Assembly: GCF_030263895.1 (NCBI RefSeq)
Contig: NZ_CP127161.1
Coordinates: 3,472,001-3,536,000 of the forward strand
Source: Proteiniborus sp. MB09-C3
Lineage (GTDB): Bacteria; Bacillota; Clostridia; Tissierellales; Proteiniboraceae
DNA: 64,000 nucleotides
Direction: 5' to 3'
The notes under the pieces were generated by a model. The model made no database searches. It was not told the origin of the DNA and saw only the letters and a list, made by a program, of their open reading frames with translations. The translations under genes were made by a program, and so were the position numbers. Shown here in pieces: positions 26,809 to 35,583 of this stretch (positions are counted from its first letter, which is position 1; every line of letters starts with the position of its first letter).

Positions 26809-27585
26809 TTACATCGGTATAATATACGGAGTTTTATCTCCATTCCTTTTAAGAATATCTACTTTTACATCATATACATTTGATATGTTTTCCTGAGTCA
26901 GAACTTTTTCAGGTGTATCCATGATTTTTATTTGTCCTTTATCTAAGAGAACCAAATAATCGCTATATCTTCCTGCAAGGTTTATATCATGAAGAGTCAT
27001 TATTACAGTCAACTTATTTTGTGTATTGAGCTTTTTACAAAGGTCAAGTATCCCAACCTGATATTTTATATCTAGATGTGATATTGGCTCATCAAGTATG
27101 AGTATCTCTGGCTGCTGTGTTAAAGCCCTTGCTATCATAACTCTTTGCCTTTCCCCGCCACTTATTTCATTTATACTCTTATCTCGCAGTTCCCAAGTTC
27201 CAGTACTGAGCATAGCTTCTTTTGCAATATCTATATCTTTTTTGCCTTCACTCTGAAATCTATTTAAATATGGAAATCTTCCCATAAGTACCACATCAAA
27301 AACTGAAAAATCAAATTGAATGTCAGTAGTCTGATGAACAACAGCTATTATCTTAGCTAATTCCTTGTATTTTATATTAGATACATTTTTGTTGTTCACA
27401 ATAATTTTCCCATCATTGGGTTTAAGTATATTGCATATATTCTTTAAAAGCGTAGTTTTACCAGAGCCATTTGGCCCTAGTATACCTACGAAGCTTCCTT
27501 TTGGAATATCTATATCGATACTTTTCAAAATTTCATCAGTATCATATTTAAAAGTTAATCTTTCAATAACTACAGCAGAATTCAT
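26809..27585 (-). CDS. Corrinoid importer ATPase (BtuD family)
   Basis: The ATPase has Walker A (GPNGSGKTT), signature ISGGERQR, Walker B (ILILDEPISHLD) and switch His (TLHDINLAGRYSD). The ATG at 27583-27585 has AGAGGTG 6 nt upstream; the GTG three codons earlier has none. With the permease and the fused binding protein it forms an importer inside the riboswitch 2 operon, amid late corrinoid genes, so corrinoid uptake is the likely job (BtuCDF), by context. Confidence 0.88.
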   Translation of the reverse strand: MNSAVVIERLTFKYDTDEILKSIDIDIPKGSFVGILGPNGSGKTTLLKNICNILKPNDGKIIVNNKNVSNIKYKELAKIIAVVHQTTDIQFDFSVFDVVLMGRFPYLNRFQSEGKKDIDIAKEAMLSTGTWELRDKSINEISGGERQRVMIARALTQQPEILILDEPISHLDIKYQVGILDLCKKLNTQNKLTVIMTLHDINLAGRYSDYLVLLDKGQIKIMDTPEKVLTQENISNVYDVKVDILKRNGDKTPYIIPM

Positions 27586-27596
27586 AATGTACACCT

Positions 27597-28637
27597 CTAT
27601 ATTAGCTTTCTACTCTTTGATTTTTTTAATAAATATAAGAAAAATGGTCCTCCAAATATGGAAGTAATTATTCCAACTGGTATTTCTGTGCCTGGAACTA
27701 TGGTTCTAGCTAAAGTATCGCTAAGCAATAGGAATATTCCTCCACCAATAGCTGATACAGGCAAAAGCATCTTGTGATCAGCATCAAATAAAAGTCTGAA
27801 TAAGTGAGGCACAATTATCCCAACAAAGCCTATTATTCCACTTACAGATACTACACAAGCAGAAAGCAAGGATGCAGTTACTAGTATCATTTTCTTTACT
27901 CTCTCCACGTTTACCCCCATATTTTGAGCATCTTCTTCCCCCATAACTATGGCATTCATTTCTCTTGAAAGTGAAACTAAGAAGACAAGACCTGCTGCTA
28001 CAGGGACAACTATAACTCCTATCTGCTTCCAACTAGCTCCATTGAAGCTTCCCATAGTCCATGATACTATACTGGCCAGTTCGTCATGATTAAATATCAT
28101 CATTATAGATACTCCAGCCGATAGTATAGAACTCATTACAATTCCTGCAAGAAGTATAGATGTAGTGGATATTTTATTCCCAACTCTAGCTAAATTATAG
28201 ACTATTATAGTGGTAATTAATGCACCGACGAAGGCAAATATTGAAGTAATCCCAAAACCGAATACTCCTTTGTTAAGTCCTAGTACAATTCCTATGGTTG
28301 CCCCAAAGGCAGCCCCTGATGATACACCCATTACATAGGGGTCTGCCATTGGATTTTTAAATATGGCTTGATAAGAGCTTCCTACAACTGCTAATACACT
28401 CCCAACCAATGCCGCAAGTAGTATTCTTGGAAGTCTTATGCTTAATACAATAAATATATTTGACTCCTTAATATTACTAATATCAACCTTGGAGCTTAAG
28501 AAGCCAATCTTACTTGATATTATTTTCACTGTATCTTTCAAAGGAATCTTTACAGCGCCTACTGTTATAGAAAAAAGTATAGAAATAGCCAGTATCCCTA
28601 ACAGTATAATGATTTTTATTTTATTGTTTTTTCTCAT
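27597..28637 (-). CDS. Corrinoid importer permease (BtuC family)
   Basis: This 346-residue FecCD/BtuC permease has RLPRILLAALVGSVL, AIFKNPMADPYVMG and GFVGIIVPHLFR with about ten membrane segments. It starts shortly after the binding-protein gene and precedes the ATPase by a few bases. Its place between the Thr-P decarboxylase and cobU suggests a corrinoid or cobinamide substrate. Confidence 0.88.
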   Translation of the reverse strand: MRKNNKIKIIILLGILAISILFSITVGAVKIPLKDTVKIISSKIGFLSSKVDISNIKESNIFIVLSIRLPRILLAALVGSVLAVVGSSYQAIFKNPMADPYVMGVSSGAAFGATIGIVLGLNKGVFGFGITSIFAFVGALITTIIVYNLARVGNKISTTSILLAGIVMSSILSAGVSIMMIFNHDELASIVSWTMGSFNGASWKQIGVIVVPVAAGLVFLVSLSREMNAIVMGEEDAQNMGVNVERVKKMILVTASLLSACVVSVSGIIGFVGIIVPHLFRLLFDADHKMLLPVSAIGGGIFLLLSDTLARTIVPGTEIPVGIITSIFGGPFFLYLLKKSKSRKLI

Positions 28638-28662
28638 GTACTATCACATACCTTAATGTAGT

Positions 28663-29901
28663 CTAAAAGCTTAATTTGTTAACTATATTTTTATTAAACA
28701 TTTCAACAAGTACCTTTAATCCTTCATCTATTAGCCTTGGTGAAGGCCTGCTGAATACATCTCTATCTACTATTTTGTAATTATTATTCTTAATAGCCTT
28801 TAATCCCTTATAGTTGTCACTTGTAGTCATTGTTTCATAATCTGAGTCTGGTCCAAATATAATATCAGGATCATTGTCTATAAGCTTTTCTAAGCTATAG
28901 CTCCAGCCTGTCACATCATCCGCTACATTTATTCCTCCAGCTACTCTTATGATTTCTGATATAAAAGTATCCTTCCCTGCTGTATACTCACCATATTGTC
29001 CTGTGCCAACTACATAATAAGCTTTTGGTTTATTCTTTACATTGCCAGTATACATCTTTACTGTCTCTACCTTTGACTTCATAGTTGAAACTAAGGCCCT
29101 TGCTTCATAGTTTTTATTTACCACTGCACCTATTTTTAATGTATAGTCATACATCTCTTCTAATGTTTTAGGTGATTCTTTAGCAAGTACTGATAGCTTG
29201 CCTTCTTTAAACTTGTTTAAAATTTCTTCTTTATAATGAGTAGCAGCTATTACAAGGTCTGGATTAATATCTATAACCACCTCAACATTAGGCTCATACA
29301 TACTCCCTACTTCTTTTATAGCTGAAACAGCCTTAGGATAGTTACAATATTGGGTTCTACCCTTAACCTTGTCTCCTGCTCCTATGGCAAATAGAGTTTC
29401 TGTCACATCTGGCGCTAATGATACTATAGTGCTTGGCTCCTTAGCTACAGTATACTTAATTTCATTGCTTTCTATTGTCACTGGATAAGATATGTTTTTT
29501 TGCTTATCAGCTCTTATACCATTAGTGCCTTTGTCCCATTTAACATCATAGCCTAATGTTTCAAGAATAAATCTAAGTGGCAAATACACTTCCTGTCCAT
29601 TTTTGTATGACTTTGAATCTAGGGTAAAATCTGTATTGTTTACTTTAACCTTGTTTGTATTCAATGTAAATCTCAATTCTACTTCTTTATTTTTTACTAT
29701 TGCCGTACTTTGATTTAGTGTAAAGTCTAAACCAAGGCTTTTTAAGCTACTTCCCGCTACAAAGGTCCTTCCGTCCTTTAATTCTGTAGTTAAGACTTTT
29801 GTACTGCCATCAAACTTTAAGCTAGTAGATGCAAAAGCTAATCCTGAAAATAGTGCTGTTATTAAAATTGAAATTAACAATAATCTAGATATATTTTTCA
29901 T
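28663..29901 (-). CDS. Binding protein of the corrinoid importer with a copper-amine-oxidase-N-like domain
   Basis: A signal peptide (about residues 1-24) ends in Ala-X-Ala style (LAFA) and has no lipobox Cys. Residues about 25-130 resemble the copper amine oxidase N-terminal-like domain found in many clostridial surface proteins (VNNTDFTLD, LPLRFILETLGYDVKWD). From about 140 a BtuF-type fold follows (IVSLAPDVTETLFAIGAGDKV, INPDLVIAATH, LIDNDPDIIFG). Normal BtuF-like receptors are about 300 residues; the extra domain explains 412. Without a lipid anchor the extra domain may hold the receptor at the wall or membrane, which is inference. Confidence 0.85.
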   Translation of the reverse strand: MKNISRLLLISILITALFSGLAFASTSLKFDGSTKVLTTELKDGRTFVAGSSLKSLGLDFTLNQSTAIVKNKEVELRFTLNTNKVKVNNTDFTLDSKSYKNGQEVYLPLRFILETLGYDVKWDKGTNGIRADKQKNISYPVTIESNEIKYTVAKEPSTIVSLAPDVTETLFAIGAGDKVKGRTQYCNYPKAVSAIKEVGSMYEPNVEVVIDINPDLVIAATHYKEEILNKFKEGKLSVLAKESPKTLEEMYDYTLKIGAVVNKNYEARALVSTMKSKVETVKMYTGNVKNKPKAYYVVGTGQYGEYTAGKDTFISEIIRVAGGINVADDVTGWSYSLEKLIDNDPDIIFGPDSDYETMTTSDNYKGLKAIKNNNYKIVDRDVFSRPSPRLIDEGLKVLVEMFNKNIVNKLSF

Positions 29902-29921
29902 TTTTGTTTCCTCCTGTTTTT

Positions 29922-30965
29922 TTATTGTTCCATATACTTTTTAATTGCATATATGATTTTCATGTTTTCTTCTCTTTTTCTCACTGCTATCCTTATATAT
30001 TTATCTGATAGGCCTTCAAAATCCTTACAGCTTCTTACGAAGATTTTTTTATCTAGCAAGTACTCCTTTAATGACTCCGAAGTATGTCTAAGAAGTTTAA
30101 TTAAGAAAAAGTTTGTTTCACTAGGAATTATCTTGATATCAGGTATGCTTCTTAGCTCATTGTATAAAAATTGCTTTTCTTCAAAATACCATTGTTGAGT
30201 TTGCTTCAAATATTGGTCGTCCTTTAAAAGTAAAGGTATGCTTCTAAGGGCAAGACTATTTATAGTCCAAGGCTCCTTCATTTCATTAAGCTTAGATACG
30301 ATATCCTCTCTCCCAATTCCATATCCTATCCTTAAACCTGGTACTGCATATATCTTAGTCATTGACCTAAGTATAAATATGTTATATTCCTCAACGAATG
30401 ACATGCAAGACTCTTTATCAGTGAAATCTATAAATGATTCATCTATAAATAAATATGCATTTATTTCTTTAAGCTTATCTAGCACAGGAATTAGCTCCTT
30501 GCTTTCAGTAAATACTCCTGTAGGATTATTGGGATTGCATATAACTAATACATTTGGCTTTATATGGTCTATAGTAGAAATAAGTTCTTCTATTTGTAGG
30601 GTAAAATCTTCTTCTTTAGTATAGTAGTTATATATGCTGCTTCCTGCCAATTCAAAAGCCTTGCTATATTCAGTAAAAGTAGGCTTCACAATGAGTACTT
30701 TTTCGGCTCTTATGCTCCTAGCAAATAGATATATAAGCTCTGTAGCTCCATTACCAAGTATGAAGTTTTCACTTTTCAAGCCTAGATGATGAGCCAAAAA
30801 CTCCCTTCCACTTATCCCATCTATTTCAGGGTATCTCACCATTTCTTCCAGTTCTTTTTTTAAAGCTTCTATCAATAGCTCAGGCACCCCTAACGGATTT
30901 ATATTGACACTAAAATCCGTTATTTCCTGATGATCTTCTCCATAGTATCCTCCGTGTTTATTCAT
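29922..30965 (-). CDS. cobD: L-threonine-O-3-phosphate decarboxylase
   Basis: This class I PLP enzyme of 347 residues has FSVNINPLGVP at the start, NGATELIYL, CNPNNPTGV and the PLP lysine in SMTKIYAVPGLRIGY. It makes (R)-1-amino-2-propanol phosphate, the linker of the nucleotide loop. The symbol follows Salmonella usage (cobC in some genomes). Histidinol-phosphate aminotransferase is the nearest alternative, but the position next to cbiB supports the cobalamin role. Confidence 0.88.
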   Translation of the reverse strand: MNKHGGYYGEDHQEITDFSVNINPLGVPELLIEALKKELEEMVRYPEIDGISGREFLAHHLGLKSENFILGNGATELIYLFARSIRAEKVLIVKPTFTEYSKAFELAGSSIYNYYTKEEDFTLQIEELISTIDHIKPNVLVICNPNNPTGVFTESKELIPVLDKLKEINAYLFIDESFIDFTDKESCMSFVEEYNIFILRSMTKIYAVPGLRIGYGIGREDIVSKLNEMKEPWTINSLALRSIPLLLKDDQYLKQTQQWYFEEKQFLYNELRSIPDIKIIPSETNFFLIKLLRHTSESLKEYLLDKKIFVRSCKDFEGLSDKYIRIAVRKREENMKIIYAIKKYMEQ

Positions 30966-31002
30966 GCGTACTTTTCTCCTTATTTTTAACTATCTTGTAG
31001 AT

Positions 31003-31959
31003 TTAAATAAAACTCAATAAAATTATCATAAAAACTGCTGTAACTAGCTCTGCTCCATACATTATCTTTATGGTGTCCTTAATATGATATATATTTAATT
31101 CCCTGTGCGCATCCCCTATAGCTGGCTTATATACTTTTTGTCCAAAATACGTATTCGTACCGCCAAGCTGTATTTCAAGCAATCCTGCAACTGCGGATTC
31201 TGGATATCCGCAGTTTGGGCTCTTATGATTATGTCTATCTCTCACGAGTATCTGCATACCTTTTTTACCGTTATAACCCAAAATCATTCCAGCTAGTATC
31301 ATCAATATACTTCCTAGCCTTGCTGGTATAAGATTAGCAATGTCATCGAGCTTGGCAGATGCATAGCCTATCTTTGTATAAGGCTCCTGAATATAACCTA
31401 CCATGGAGTCTAGAGTATTTATTGTTTTATATAACAGAATAGCTTGCACTGGAATATTGAAGCAAAAGCCTATTCCTAAGTAAAATAGTGGAGCAAGCAC
31501 TCCATCAATTGTGTTTTCAGCTACTGTCTCTATAGCCCCTCTAATTATATCTTCAGAATTTAAATGTGTAGTATCTCTGCCTACCAGATAAGACAGCATT
31601 TGTCTGCTCTTTGTCATGTCATTTGATTCTAAAGCTTTATATACTTTCATAGTCTCTGTATCCAGACATTTAGCAGCTAACAGTGCATATATAAGATATA
31701 TTTCTATAAATATCTTCAACAATGGATGAATCATTTCTGCTAAGACTAATGCTACGGTACTCACTACTAAGACAGTAACTATGGTAGCTGCTGTTAATAT
31801 AAAGCCGCCTACCTTTAGATCTAGATTTAAGCTTCTAATAAGCTTTTCATATTTCTTTATAGCTGCTCCTATGAAACGTACAGGATGAGGCCAGCTTGGT
31901 GAGTCTCCTAAAACATAATCTAAAGCTATTGATATAACCAAAATAATACTATTACTCAT
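31003..31959 (-). CDS. cbiB: Adenosylcobinamide-phosphate synthase
   Basis: CbiB attaches aminopropanol phosphate to adenosylcobyric acid in the membrane. The protein begins with [20 protein letters not shown] and contains [25 protein letters not shown] and [13 protein letters not shown], all typical, with several membrane segments. It overlaps the end of cbiP by 8 bp. Length 318 is normal. Confidence 0.93.
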   Translation of the reverse strand: MSNSIILVISIALDYVLGDSPSWPHPVRFIGAAIKKYEKLIRSLNLDLKVGGFILTAATIVTVLVVSTVALVLAEMIHPLLKIFIEIYLIYALLAAKCLDTETMKVYKALESNDMTKSRQMLSYLVGRDTTHLNSEDIIRGAIETVAENTIDGVLAPLFYLGIGFCFNIPVQAILLYKTINTLDSMVGYIQEPYTKIGYASAKLDDIANLIPARLGSILMILAGMILGYNGKKGMQILVRDRHNHKSPNCGYPESAVAGLLEIQLGGTNTYFGQKVYKPAIGDAHRELNIYHIKDTIKIMYGAELVTAVFMIILLSFI

Positions 31960-32857
31960 CTTTGAGCCCCATTATTTCTTTAATCTTTTCTATGTCAACA
32001 TTATTTCTAAATGTATCTGCAAGCCTTTCAAATTCTTTGTTTCTTAATTCCTTGAATTCTTGTTGAAGATTTAAGCTAGCATCCTCTTGTTTCATGCTCA
32101 ATAACTGAATTGGTTTTTGAGCTATATTATAATCATTTTTAACAACTAGGCTATCCTCTTCTTCTAGGTCTATGTTCATATAAGGAACCACACCAAGACA
32201 AGGCTTGTTTACTAGCTCTTCAATCATTTTTATCCCTGGCTTTAATAGTTCTAAATCTCCTCTAAACTTGTTTATTATAAAACCCTTTATTCTATTTTTT
32301 TCATCCTCTGACATCAGCATGATAGTCCCATATATTGATGCAAATACTCCACCTCTATCTATATCTCCTATAAGAATTACCGGAGCATCTACTAATTCTG
32401 CTAGACCCATATTGACAATGTCATTTTCCCTTAGGTTGATTTCAGCTGGACTGCCTGCTCCTTCAATGACTATTGTGTCGAAGGATGAAGCTAACCTATC
32501 ATATGCTTCTTTTATTAAGCCCTTTAGCTCTGTTTTTTCATTATGGTATTCTGAAGCAGTCATGTTTTTATAAGGCTCCCCATTTAGCACTACCAAGCTT
32601 CCAATATCACTCATAGGCTTTAATAGTATTGGATTCATATTTTCGTCTGGCTCTATCATAGCAGCTTCTGCCTGAATAGCCTGCGCTATAGATATTTCTT
32701 TATTGTTTTTTGTTAAAGTAGATTTAGAGGACATATTCTGTGATTTAAAGGGAGCTACATTGCAGCCATCCTGTTTTAATACTCTGCACAGTGTTGCAGT
32801 CAATATACTTTTACCAACTGATGAAGCAGTCCCCTGAAACATAATATTCTTTGCCAT
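31952..32857 (-). CDS. cbiP: Adenosylcobyric acid synthase lacking the glutamine-amidotransferase domain
   Basis: Residues 1-235 match the ATP-dependent synthetase half of CbiP/CobQ ([60 protein letters not shown]). Normal enzymes have about 490-510 residues; this one has 301. The class I amidotransferase domain, with its CGG nucleophile elbow and catalytic His/Glu, is absent. Yet the last stretch ([25 protein letters not shown]) resembles the extreme C-terminus of the family. The pattern is an in-frame internal deletion of about 190 residues, with no frameshift. Amidation would need free ammonia or a separate glutaminase. It is the first gene after riboswitch 2 and could be a decaying gene. 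Confidence 0.88.
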   Translation of the reverse strand: MAKNIMFQGTASSVGKSILTATLCRVLKQDGCNVAPFKSQNMSSKSTLTKNNKEISIAQAIQAEAAMIEPDENMNPILLKPMSDIGSLVVLNGEPYKNMTASEYHNEKTELKGLIKEAYDRLASSFDTIVIEGAGSPAEINLRENDIVNMGLAELVDAPVILIGDIDRGGVFASIYGTIMLMSEDEKNRIKGFIINKFRGDLELLKPGIKMIEELVNKPCLGVVPYMNIDLEEEDSLVVKNDYNIAQKPIQLLSMKQEDASLNLQQEFKELRNKEFERLADTFRNNVDIEKIKEIMGLKDE

Positions 32858-32909
32858 TAAATCACCTCCCTAAAATTAATCTTATGTAGGTCAAAAAAAT
32901 GAAACGATT

Positions 32910-33054
32910 CATCCGAAACAATCGGGTTAGGTCATTTGCAGTTTCGAAGCACAAATTTGTTCACTCCCTACGGTCGTGCAAATTTGGTTCTCATTGCATT
33001 TGACCTACCTACGATTCTTTCGGAAAAGCATCCGAAACAATCGGGTTAGGTCAT
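32910..33054. repeat. Palindromic repeat element between riboswitch 2 and cbiP
   Basis: An imperfect palindrome has arms 32913-32940 and 32995-33023 with a loop of about 54 nt. A 26-bp exact direct copy of the left-arm region (32910-32935) recurs at 33029-33054, touching the terminator. The loop contains CTCCCTACGGTCGTGC flanked by two CAAATTTG motifs. The layout is REP/MITE-like, with no coding capacity. It must be transcribed as part of the cbiP leader. Confidence 0.75.
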
Positions 33055-33087
33055 AAAAAAAAACACATAGGGCGCCCTATGTGTTAA
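33054..33087 (-). terminator. Riboswitch 2 terminator (expression platform)
   Basis: A perfect palindrome AACACATAGG-GCGC-CCTATGTGTT (10-bp stem, GCGC loop) is followed on the minus strand by nine or more U. It lies about 50 nt after the aptamer, so it is the likely cobalamin-controlled terminator. Confidence 0.9.
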
Positions 33088-33135
33088 TTTCATACAATGA
33101 AGTTAACATGCTCCCCTCCGGAACAGTTAGTAGCT

Positions 33136-33298
33136 GGTTTCATGGCAGGTTTCCTGACTTACAGATCACTTTACTCTCTTCTCCTTCCCAGTTTCCTAGT
33201 GGACAATAGAAGATTTCATCCCTGTTTACAGTAGCGGGGGCTGTAGAGGATTTAAACCTCTTTCCCTTTTAACTTCTTTATAGAAGCACCCTGAAACT
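33136..33298 (-). promoter_or_regulatory. Cobalamin riboswitch 2, upstream of cbiP
   Basis: P1 pairs 33292-33297 with 33137-33142 on the minus strand. The conserved blocks GGGUGCUUCUA, AAAGGGAA, ACAGCCCCCGCUACUGUAAAC and the end AGUCAGGAAACCUGCC identify a cobalamin aptamer. It controls the long run from cbiP onward, lowering transcription when adenosylcobalamin is present. Confidence 0.95.
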
Positions 33299-33322
33299 AT
33301 TTAATTGTCTGATTACCTTTCT

Positions 33323-33351
33323 AGTATATTTGAATAATGTTTTTTTGTCAA
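33323..33351 (-). promoter_or_regulatory. Sigma-A promoter of the cobalamin operon
   Basis: On the minus strand TTGACA (33346-33351), a 17-nt spacer and TATACT (33323-33328) form a near-consensus promoter. Transcription would begin near 33316, just ahead of riboswitch 2. Confidence 0.85.
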
Positions 33352-33402
33352 TGATATTAGGTCTTTAATTCTAGAAATCCCCCTTATCTTACGCTTTCTA
33401 AT

Positions 33403-33777
33403 TTATGAAAGGCTTCCTTCTTTACTTTCTGCTTCTTTGTTTTTTTCTTCTGTTATTTTATCTTGTTCTATACTAATAGTTAACTCATCTATCTTAGCTT
33501 GAAGCGTAGCATTCTCATCTGTAAACTTTGTCACTTCCTTCGTCAACTGCTTAATCTTCATATTTTGCTTTATTTGTTTAATAAGACCTAATAAAAGTAC
33601 AATTATTGCACCTACAATAGCAGACACTAATATAACCACAGCCTGAGATACTGTAAATTTTGCAAATAAAAAATTAATCTCTACATTTCCAGCATTTTGA
33701 ATAGCAAATATAGCAACTAAAACAGCAAATAATAAAGACACAATAAATTTAAATTCCATGTTTACCTTCACCTGCAT
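33403..33777 (-). CDS. LapA-domain membrane protein
   Basis: This 124-residue protein has two hydrophobic segments (about residues 8-28 and 43-65), then a basic and coiled-coil tail. FAIQNAGNVEINFLFAKFTVS is close to the LapA (DUF1049) pattern. Such small two-pass proteins sit in the cytoplasmic membrane; their role in Gram-positives is unclear. Both the first ATG and the ATG seven codons in have usable SD sites, so the start is uncertain by six residues. It stands alone, just upstream of the cobalamin promoter. Confidence 0.75.
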   Translation of the reverse strand: MQVKVNMEFKFIVSLLFAVLVAIFAIQNAGNVEINFLFAKFTVSQAVVILVSAIVGAIIVLLLGLIKQIKQNMKIKQLTKEVTKFTDENATLQAKIDELTISIEQDKITEEKNKEAESKEGSLS

Positions 33778-33853
33778 AAATTTCTCTCCCTTGTAAGTAA
33801 TTTTCTACATAACTAATTATAACATTTTTAATTCACAATACACAATTCGCAAT

Positions 33854-33888
33854 AAAAAAAGAGATTCTTCATGAAGAATCTCTTTTTT
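33854..33888. terminator. Bidirectional terminator hairpin
   Basis: AAAAAGAGATTCTTC pairs with GAAGAATCTCTTTTT, giving a long stem with A/U runs on both sides. It ends the degraded ATPase remnant to its right when read leftwards. Confidence 0.85.
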
Positions 33889-34018
33889 ATATTTTTCCAT
33901 CTTTCATATGAACTATCTTATCTCCAAAGGAAGCGATATTTATATCATGAGTTACTAGAATAATAGTTGTCCCTTTATAGTTCACGTCCTCTAAAATTGT
34001 CATAATATCTCTGCTAGA
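33887..34018 (-). pseudogene. C-terminal remnant of an ABC-transporter ATPase (MacB/LolD type)
   Basis: A frame of about 43 codons reads SSRDIMTILEDVN, then TIILVTHDINIA and KIVHMKDGKI before a TAA. This is the end of a LolD/MacB-type ATPase: the segment after Walker B, the switch His and the last strand. A stop codon lies just upstream, and no Walker A, signature or permease is found nearby. The remnant keeps a terminator directly behind it. It marks a past deletion. Confidence 0.75.
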
Positions 34019-34072
34019 TTAGTCTGTTGACCCAAGTGAAAAATAGAGCAGAAACAAATCTCATAAAATCCC

Positions 34073-34786
34073 CTACTTAAATAGATTCTCGACTTCTTCA
34101 GGTGCAAGAGGGATATCCATACCTTCTTCCCAAATTAAAATTCTATCATTGTCATCTTTACCTTCATAATAAGCCTTTTTCACATCTCTAATTATAATTC
34201 CTCCATCAAAGAATCTAATCGAAGGCTTCTCTTTAAAATCCTTTGTTAAATCAATAATTCTCCATTCAGTCCTCATGCTGTTTTTAGAACTGAATATGGA
34301 TTTCAATATAGTCTTTTTTAAAGATATAATGTAATAAGAATCTTGTATATCCTTTTGTAACTCTCCTTGAAAAGATACTCCTGTCCCCTCTGATAAAATT
34401 GTAGATTCATCAGCACCCTTTATATCTATACCAAAGCAAATCTTTCCATCCCTGAGCTTATATACTCCTTTAAGAGTCACCTGCTCACTGGCTATAGAAA
34501 CAGTCTTCTCATTAGCAAAATAGACCAACCCAACCATTAAAGCTATTATACTGACCAGTGAAACTGCCAATTTTATTATATAAGACTTTCTTATTTTTCC
34601 CAGGAAATCAATCCTGTCCTTTGCTTTAAACTCCTGAGCTTCAATATCTTTAGTCATCGCTTCATAGACTTCTTTACAATGGGTGCAATCATTTAAATGC
34701 TCCTCTATGAATTCATTGGTAGAAGGACTTGTCAGTTCATTTATATAATTCGGCAATAAATCATATACTAATTCACATTTATTCAT
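34073..34786 (-). CDS. Anti-sigma factor with zinc-finger N-terminus
   Basis: The N-terminal cytoplasmic part has a ZAS-like arrangement (Cys4, His30, then CTHC at 34-37; EEHLNDCTHC). One membrane segment follows at about residues 71-90, then an extracytoplasmic domain of about 145 residues without recognised family. It overlaps the ECF sigma gene by 8 bp, the usual pairing in which the anti-sigma holds the sigma until a signal arrives. The signal is unknown. Confidence 0.85.
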   Translation of the reverse strand: MNKCELVYDLLPNYINELTSPSTNEFIEEHLNDCTHCKEVYEAMTKDIEAQEFKAKDRIDFLGKIRKSYIIKLAVSLVSIIALMVGLVYFANEKTVSIASEQVTLKGVYKLRDGKICFGIDIKGADESTILSEGTGVSFQGELQKDIQDSYYIISLKKTILKSIFSSKNSMRTEWRIIDLTKDFKEKPSIRFFDGGIIIRDVKKAYYEGKDDNDRILIWEEGMDIPLAPEEVENLFK

Positions 34787-35273
34787 TTTCTTTCAGCTCC
34801 TTTTGAATTTTTGTCTTTCCCCTATAGAAATTAACCCTTGCCCAAGTCTCATTTTTACCCATTATATCTCCTATTTCCTTAAAGCTTAATCCTCCTAAAA
34901 TTCTCAAATACATTAACTCTCGAATTTCTCCTTTTAACTTTCTCATAGATTTATATATTTCTACCTGCCCTTCTTTATCCATAAATATCTTTTCAGGTGA
35001 GATAAAAATTGAATTGTTTTGTAAATCTTTTTCTTCTAACAAAATAGTCGAATATTTTTCATTTTTTCTTATTTCCTCATAAAATACAAATTTCCCAATT
35101 TGACAAAGCCAGGTAAGAACTTTGCATTCTCCTCGAAATTCTTTATGCTTTTCCATAGCCCTGTAAAAAGTTTCTGCAGTTAACTCCTCAGCAAGCCCTG
35201 GATCCCTAACAAGGGTTAAAAGATATTTATATACTGGCAAAGCATATGCTTTATAAATCTGATCCATATTCAA
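34779..35273 (-). CDS. ECF-family RNA polymerase sigma factor
   Basis: This 164-residue protein has region 2 (YKYLLTLVRDPGLAEELTAETFYRAM) and region 4 (ELMYLRILGGLSFKEIGDIMG, with WARVNFYRGKTKI as recognition part). The TTG start has AGGTGA 7 nt upstream; an ATG two codons later is also possible. It is the first gene of a two-gene operon with its anti-sigma. Many such pairs autoregulate, but no promoter with a clear ECF signature was assigned. Confidence 0.9.
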   Translation of the reverse strand: MNMDQIYKAYALPVYKYLLTLVRDPGLAEELTAETFYRAMEKHKEFRGECKVLTWLCQIGKFVFYEEIRKNEKYSTILLEEKDLQNNSIFISPEKIFMDKEGQVEIYKSMRKLKGEIRELMYLRILGGLSFKEIGDIMGKNETWARVNFYRGKTKIQKELKENE

Positions 35274-35455
35274 CTCTCTTTCACCTGCCTCATATATAAG
35301 TGCTAATAAAACATATTTCGTTACATTATGGAAAAATATTTTGTTTATCTCTTAAACTATATATCTACTTAGGATTAATAGACAACCGTACTTTAGTCTA
35401 TTATCATATTTCCAATCGAATAGATCTGTGTAGCATAACTGTTCAAGCATCAAAC

Positions 35456-35483
35456 AAACCACATCTCAAAAAAGATGTGGTTT
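35456..35483. terminator. Terminator-like hairpin upstream of the sigma factor gene
   Basis: AAACCACATCT pairs with AGATGTGGTTT (11 bp, 6-nt loop). U-runs are short on both sides. It lies about 100 bp past the stop of the 35584-36153 gene and could end that transcript. I see nothing else in 35274-35583; a short plus-strand frame there has no supporting features. Confidence 0.6.
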
Positions 35484-35583
35484 ATCTAACGTTTAATTCT
35501 ATATAATTCTTATTATATGTCCTAAATATCAACATGAATAATGCTTATAACCCATATTTCAATGCAATTTCCTTTAATTCTTC

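Noticed and set aside
32910-33054. Insertion sequence
   Set aside because: No transposase or target-site duplication; only a short palindromic element.
35300-35506. Plus-strand frame of 68 codons
   Set aside because: It lies in the leader of the sigma factor gene, spans a terminator-like hairpin and has no SD or family features.
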